A DNA stretch of 64,000 bases. Source: JAGMXM01 sp964458325. Lineage in GTDB: Bacteria > Verrucomicrobiota > Verrucomicrobiia > Limisphaerales > UBA1319. A program made the position numbers and the translations under genes. The stretch covers positions 33,786-97,785 of the forward strand of contig CAYWIM010000002.1 in the NCBI GenBank assembly GCA_964458325.1, read 5' to 3'. Positions 34,901 through 40,900 of this stretch are shown piece after piece; position 1 is the stretch's first letter; each line of letters starts with the position of its first letter. The notes beneath the pieces were generated by a model. It was not told the DNA's origin. It made no database searches and saw nothing but the letters and a program-made list of their open reading frames with translations.

Positions 34901-37900
34901 CAGCCGTGAGGTCGTCTTTTTGCAGAGTCCAGTCGTCGGCATAGAGCCGCCGGTTGTCAGCGCTCGCGAGGATGGTGACATCACGGCCGCTGATCACCAC
35001 ACCCGCCGAAATGGTCACATCGACATCGGAAACGTCGACGTCCACCAGGGGCGTCACCAGGGCGCTCTCGTCCACGGCCTGGATGGTGATGTCGCCCGAC
35101 GTATCGACCGACGAACCTTCGGCGAGGAGCTTCGCCCCCGAGTCCAGTGTGATATGGAACCCGTTGAGGTTGATCGCGCCGCCGCCGGATGATCGGCTGG
35201 TCGAAACCGTGACCGTGGTGTTGATGGCTATATTATTGGCGGTGATGTCGAGCTGGCGCCCGGGGAGGGCAAGGTCGCTGTAAATCGCGACCGAGTCTTC
35301 GCCGTCCAGGTTCTTGTTGAGCTTGCCTCCGTTGATGATCAGGTCCCCATTCAGGGCGCCCATCCCCCTTACGACGCCAAGGGTGTCTTGCCCAACATGA
35401 ATGTACTCTGTGGTTCCGGGCGCATTGTACCCGGTGTTGATGGTAAACGACCCCGTTGGAGCGTGAATGGACGTGATCGTTTGCCCGACGTCCGTGTCAT
35501 CTACGATCGTGATTTTGCCGCTGTAATCCTGGTATACATGCACGCGGTTGGCGATGGACGGGCGGGCGTTGAAAGTGAAGTCGCCAACGGTGAACTCTCC
35601 TGCCACGGCGTCATTGCCGGCACTGCCCTCGTCGAGGCTTCCCGTCCCTAGAGTCAGTTTGCTGTAATGCCCGATGCCGAGATCGAGGTTGTCGACGCCT
35701 TCGCCGCCAGTCAGGATGAGGGCGGGTGCGAACGAAGTCAGACTGTTTGTGGTGATGGTATCATCCCCCAGGCCCGCATCGATCGTCAGAGAATCGATGG
35801 TGTTGCTGAAGTCAACCGCTGCAAACGTGCCGTTTGTGCTGGAGACGATGTAGCCCAAGCCTCCCGCTGAAAGGTCGATGTCGTCCTTGCCGCCCGTGCC
35901 CCTGATGACAAGCTTCTTCGCCTCCTCGACATTCAAGCATGTGAAGACCGTGCTCCCGTTGAGGCTCGTCGCGCCCGTCCCGAACCCGATGCTCTGCGCG
36001 CTCGTCCCCGCCTGCACGTCGTACACGATGCGGTCCGCCGTACCGGCTTTTCCATCGATCACGAGCGCGGATGACATCGAGAGTTGCTCAACGGTGATGG
36101 TATCGTTCCCCATCCCGGTGTTGACATAGACATGCCCGGAAGGCTGAGCGAACGCGAAGGGAGTGAACTCTTCACTCTCCGCCGTGATTTGAAGCGTGCT
36201 GTCCTTGCTGATCGTAAGGGCGATATCATTTGGCATCGGAGACTCCACAGATGCGGAGCCGATGATGAGCGGCGAGGAGTCGGTCACGGGCATTTCCGCG
36301 ACCACAGACGGGACGCCTCCGCCTGCTTTCGTGATAAGGATGGAGTCAGACTGGACCGTGGTGAGGTAGCCGCCGGCCGCGATCCTGCCGGCCAGGTGGT
36401 CTACAACGTCCTTCAGGTAGTCATGTTCCCGAGCCTTGTAGGTGTAAGCGTTTCCATCCACCTGGATGGTCCATACCTGGTCCTTCGCGATGGTCCCGCC
36501 CAGGTTGACCCTGGCCGTCCGATCGGCCGCATACGTGAACGTGCGATCCACTGCCGTGGAGTTGTCCGTGATCGACTCGAGACCTGCGAACCGGAGCGTG
36601 TCGCCGTCACGGGCAATGACCCCCGTGTCCGCCGACGTGACCGTGAAGGTCACGTTGCTGTGCGTTCCGCCCGAGAGGGTGAGCCTGTCTGTCCCTTCCG
36701 CCACCCCGTCCGGGTTCATCGGAGATTCCAAATGTGTCGCGCTGCTCACCAAACCATAAGGGTTGCCGCTCAGCGTGCCGCTCAGGCTCCCCGTCGCTGT
36801 CACCGTGAAGCTATCATCATAATCGGCGGGCCCGGTGATGCTCTCGATTCCGGAGAAAGTGAACAAGGTATTGAGCGTCCCGGAGTTGGCTCCGTCAATC
36901 GTCCAGGCATTGTTCTTTTCAGGGCCGATCAGAAAGTCGCCCGACGAGTAGCCGCCGACAACTCCGGTGATGCGGTTCACGCCCTTGACGCCGGTTGCGT
37001 ACCCTACCCCGTAGCTCGTTTCCGGATTGCCATTGACCAAACCAGTGTACTCCGCATCCATGGTCGAGAGATCGAGAGAAATGGCCGTGGTATAAGCCGC
37101 GTACACAAGGATGTTGGCCCCAGGGCCGCCCTCGAGGTACCCTTCCAGACCGCCCTGGTTCTGGAAAAGGAAAGTGTTGATACCCGAGCCGCCCACGATG
37201 TTCTCAATGCCGGCCGAGGCGCCGAGCGTGTTCGTCCCTGAGTCATCAGCGACCGACACCTTGCCGTCATGGTCGAGGATGAATGTCAGGTTGGCCGAGA
37301 CCGCGGAGAAGTCAAGAATGTCCTCATCGATCGTGCCCGCGCTGGCGATGGTGTAATTCCCCCAACCGTTATGGAAAACAAAAGTGTCGTCACTGCTTCC
37401 GCCGACGAGGATTTCGATTCTTGTTCCTCCCGCTGCCTCGACTCTGTTTGCGCCCTGTGTCACCGTCACAGCTCCGCCTGTGAAATCAAAGCTCATGGCT
37501 TGGTTGACGGCCGAGAAATCGAACGTGTCGCTTCCCTTCGGATCGGAGACCGTGTCGCTGCCCCACCCGTTGACAAAATAGAACGCGTTGTTCTCCGAGG
37601 TGCCGGTCAGCATGTCCGCTCCCGGACCGCCCAGGACATTCTCAATATGGCTGTAACCGGCCAGGCGAATTGACACCGCTCCGGTGGAACGTGAATAATC
37701 AAGGGTGTCGAACCCTTCACCCGCGGCCTCGCTGATCGTGTCGGTGCCGTCCTCCATGCCATAGACATCATCGCCCGTTCCGCCGACGAGCGTGTCAATG
37801 CCCGCTCCGCCTTCGAGCGCGTCATCGCCGCCACCGCCCTCGAGGCGGTTGGCGTTGCCGTCGCCGGCAAGCGCATCGTTCCCGGAACCGCCGGTGGCGT

Positions 37901-40900
37901 CGCGGAAGTTGGCAATCGTGGTCGTAACGTCAGAGGCTGTCGCCGTGCCGGCCGCCAAGTCAACGGCGACTGCAGTCGCATAGGCCGAGTAATCCAGCTT
38001 GTTGACTCCGCCTCCCCCGTCCAAGGCGCCCGCCAATGCCGCCCCGTCTTCGCAGGAAAAGATATCGTTGCCGCCACCCCCGATGATTTTCTCGATCGTT
38101 TCGGCATCGACAACCGTGTGGGTCCCGGCAGCGTCACTGACCGAGACCTTGCCGTCGGCTTGGATCGTGACGTTCAGCGCTGAGGTTGCGCCGGAGAAGT
38201 CGAGCGTGTCGGTTCCCTCGACCCCGAAATCTTTCAGGATGTCTTTGCCCCAGCCTGTTTGGAACTTGTAGGTATCGGATCCCTCCCCGCCAGTGAATCG
38301 ATTGCTGCCAGCGCTTCCCATGAACAGGTCGTCGCCCGAACCGCCGTCCGCGTTCTGGACATGAGTGATCGTGGTCGAGACGATCGAGTTGACAATCGCG
38401 GTCCCTGAGATGGCCGCCCCCGTCCCTGTGCCGAGGATGCCGAGATCCGTTGCGGCGGCGCAACCGTTCAGGTTGGCGATGTCGAGATTTCCGCTGCCGC
38501 TGGTTGAATCGCTGATGTTGATGCCGTTCCCGGCGGCATTGATGGCGGCCGTCAAATGGCTGTCAGCGGTGTGAATGGCCTCGAGAATATCGCCGACCGT
38601 CACTGGATTCCCGAGGTTGACCGGCACGGCGGTGCCATTTCTCAATGTCACGACCAGATCGTTGAGGAGAGAATCGCCATGCAGCAGATCTTTCTTGCCG
38701 GTTTTTGCAATGCCGAGATCCGCCGCCGCCGTGGAACCAGCCAGATTCGCGACTGTCAGATTGCCGGATCCTGCCGTGGAATCGCTGATGTCGATGCCGT
38801 CCGAACCCTCATTCAAGGCTGCGGAAAGGCGGGAGTCAGCCGCGTTGATGGCATCGACCGCCATTCCGATGGTGTCCGCGTCCCGAAGGTTGACGTTGAC
38901 GACCGTGCCGTCGCTGGCCGTTATACGAAGGTCGCTGACGAGAGGCCGTCCGTTCAAGACATTCCCTGCCGGCCGGACGGTGAGACCGAGATCCGTGGCG
39001 GTGGTGGAACCGTTCAGGTTTTCGATGGCCAGGCTCTCCTCGCCGCCAGCCGAGTCGGTGATCGTGATCCCGTCTCCGGCATCATTGATGGAAGCCGCCA
39101 GCCGGGCGTCAGCGTTGTGGATGGCGTTCAGCACCTGCCCCACAGTGGTCGCATCGCCGATATCGACCGCCGCGGAAGACCAATCGGTGAGGATCACGTA
39201 GAAGTCGGCGGTGATGGACCTGCCGTGCAACACGTTGCCTGCGCCGGCGCCTGCAATCCCGAGCGTCGCGGCTGCGGTGGCTGCGCCCAGATCGGCCACC
39301 GCAATGCTGTGGGCGCCTCCCGCCGAATCGCTGATATCGATACCCGTCCCGGCAGCATTAATGGCGGCGGTTAAATGGGTGTCAGCAGCCTGGATGGCAT
39401 CCAGTATATCCCCCAAAATGCTTGGACTGCCGAGATCCACATACACTGTTTGATTGTCCGTCAGGGTGATGTGCAGATCGTAGCCAGGCTGGAGGGCGAT
39501 ATTCGGCCAATTCGAGCTGACCGGCGTCGCCGCCGAGAGGTAACCTCTGCTCCCAACGCCTTGGCCATTGTTGAGATCTGCAAGAAGTGTGGCTCCGGTG
39601 ATGGAGAAGGAGGCGGAGGCTTTATGAACGCCGGTGCCGCCGTTCAAGGTGCTGAGAGCCGTGTCCAGGGTAATGGTTGCCTGATGAACGCCCGCGCCAT
39701 TGTTGAGGTAGCCAACGGGCGTGTCGGCAGAGAGGCCCGTCATGCTCGTCCCCTGGATGAAACCGCCAACAGTCGCCGTGCCGGCAGCGAGATCGATCAG
39801 CACGGGTGTCTCATAATTGGAAAAGTCGATGGTGTTGCTTCCGCCGGAACCGGCGTCGATCGAGCCGGCAAAGGAGGCTCCATTCTCGAACACAATCCGG
39901 TTGTCTCCGGTTCCACCAACGATCGCTTCGATGCCCGCGGCTTCTGTCAGATGACTGGTGAAATCGGTGATCGAAACCTTGCCGCCGGCACGGACGGTCA
40001 CTCGCAAATCCGCCGTCACAACGGAGAAGTCGAGGCCGTCGGTGTCGGCGCCGCCTGCCATCTCGGCGAGCGTGTCGCTCCCCCAACCGTCCGTGAAAAC
40101 ATAGGTATCCGATCCTGCCCCTCCTTCAAGGATGTCGTCTCCAGGGCCGCCGTTCAGGGTATCGTCCCCCGCTCCACCCCGCAGGACATTGATGTTCGCG
40201 TCGCCGGTTAACGTGTCATCGCCGGCCCCGCCAGTCACGCTGCCGATGTGGCTGATGCCAGTGGTGCCGGTGGCTGTCCCCCCTCCAAGGTCGACGGCTA
40301 CCGAAATCGCAGCGCAGGCGGAATAATCCAGTGCGTTTTCCCCAGACCCGCCATCGATGGTTCCGCCAAACAACGCACCATCGGCAAAGACAAAACTGTC
40401 ATCGCCCTCACCCCCGATAAGGCTCGAGACTCTTGTGAATACCGCGCCCGAGGCCCCACCCAGATTCCCCGTGCTGTTGCCCGAGATGCTCCAGGTGCTC
40501 GCGGAGGGGGGGCCCCGGATCGTATTCGAGCCCATCCCGCCATCGATGCCGCTAAAAATAGCCCCGCCCGACTCGAAACGGAAACTGTCGTTCCCCGCTC
40601 CACCCGCCAACCACTCAACTCCGGTGAACGCGCTCATCCCGCAGAATGAGCCCTGGCCCGGGCCTTGGAGACTCCAGTCGATGTCGCTGTCCGGTCCGGT
40701 GAGGGTGTCGCCGCCAAGACCGCCCGCAAAATCCAGCTTGGCGCCGTTGACGAACGCTTCCACCAGAGTGGCGTCACATGTCAACCGATCGTTGCCTTGG
40801 CCTAAATCGACCACGATTCTCGAGGCCGCCGTCAACGTCAGGGTGGCGCCACCCAGATCGGAGAAGTAGGTCGTGCCATCGGTGCTGTATTCGAGCAGGC

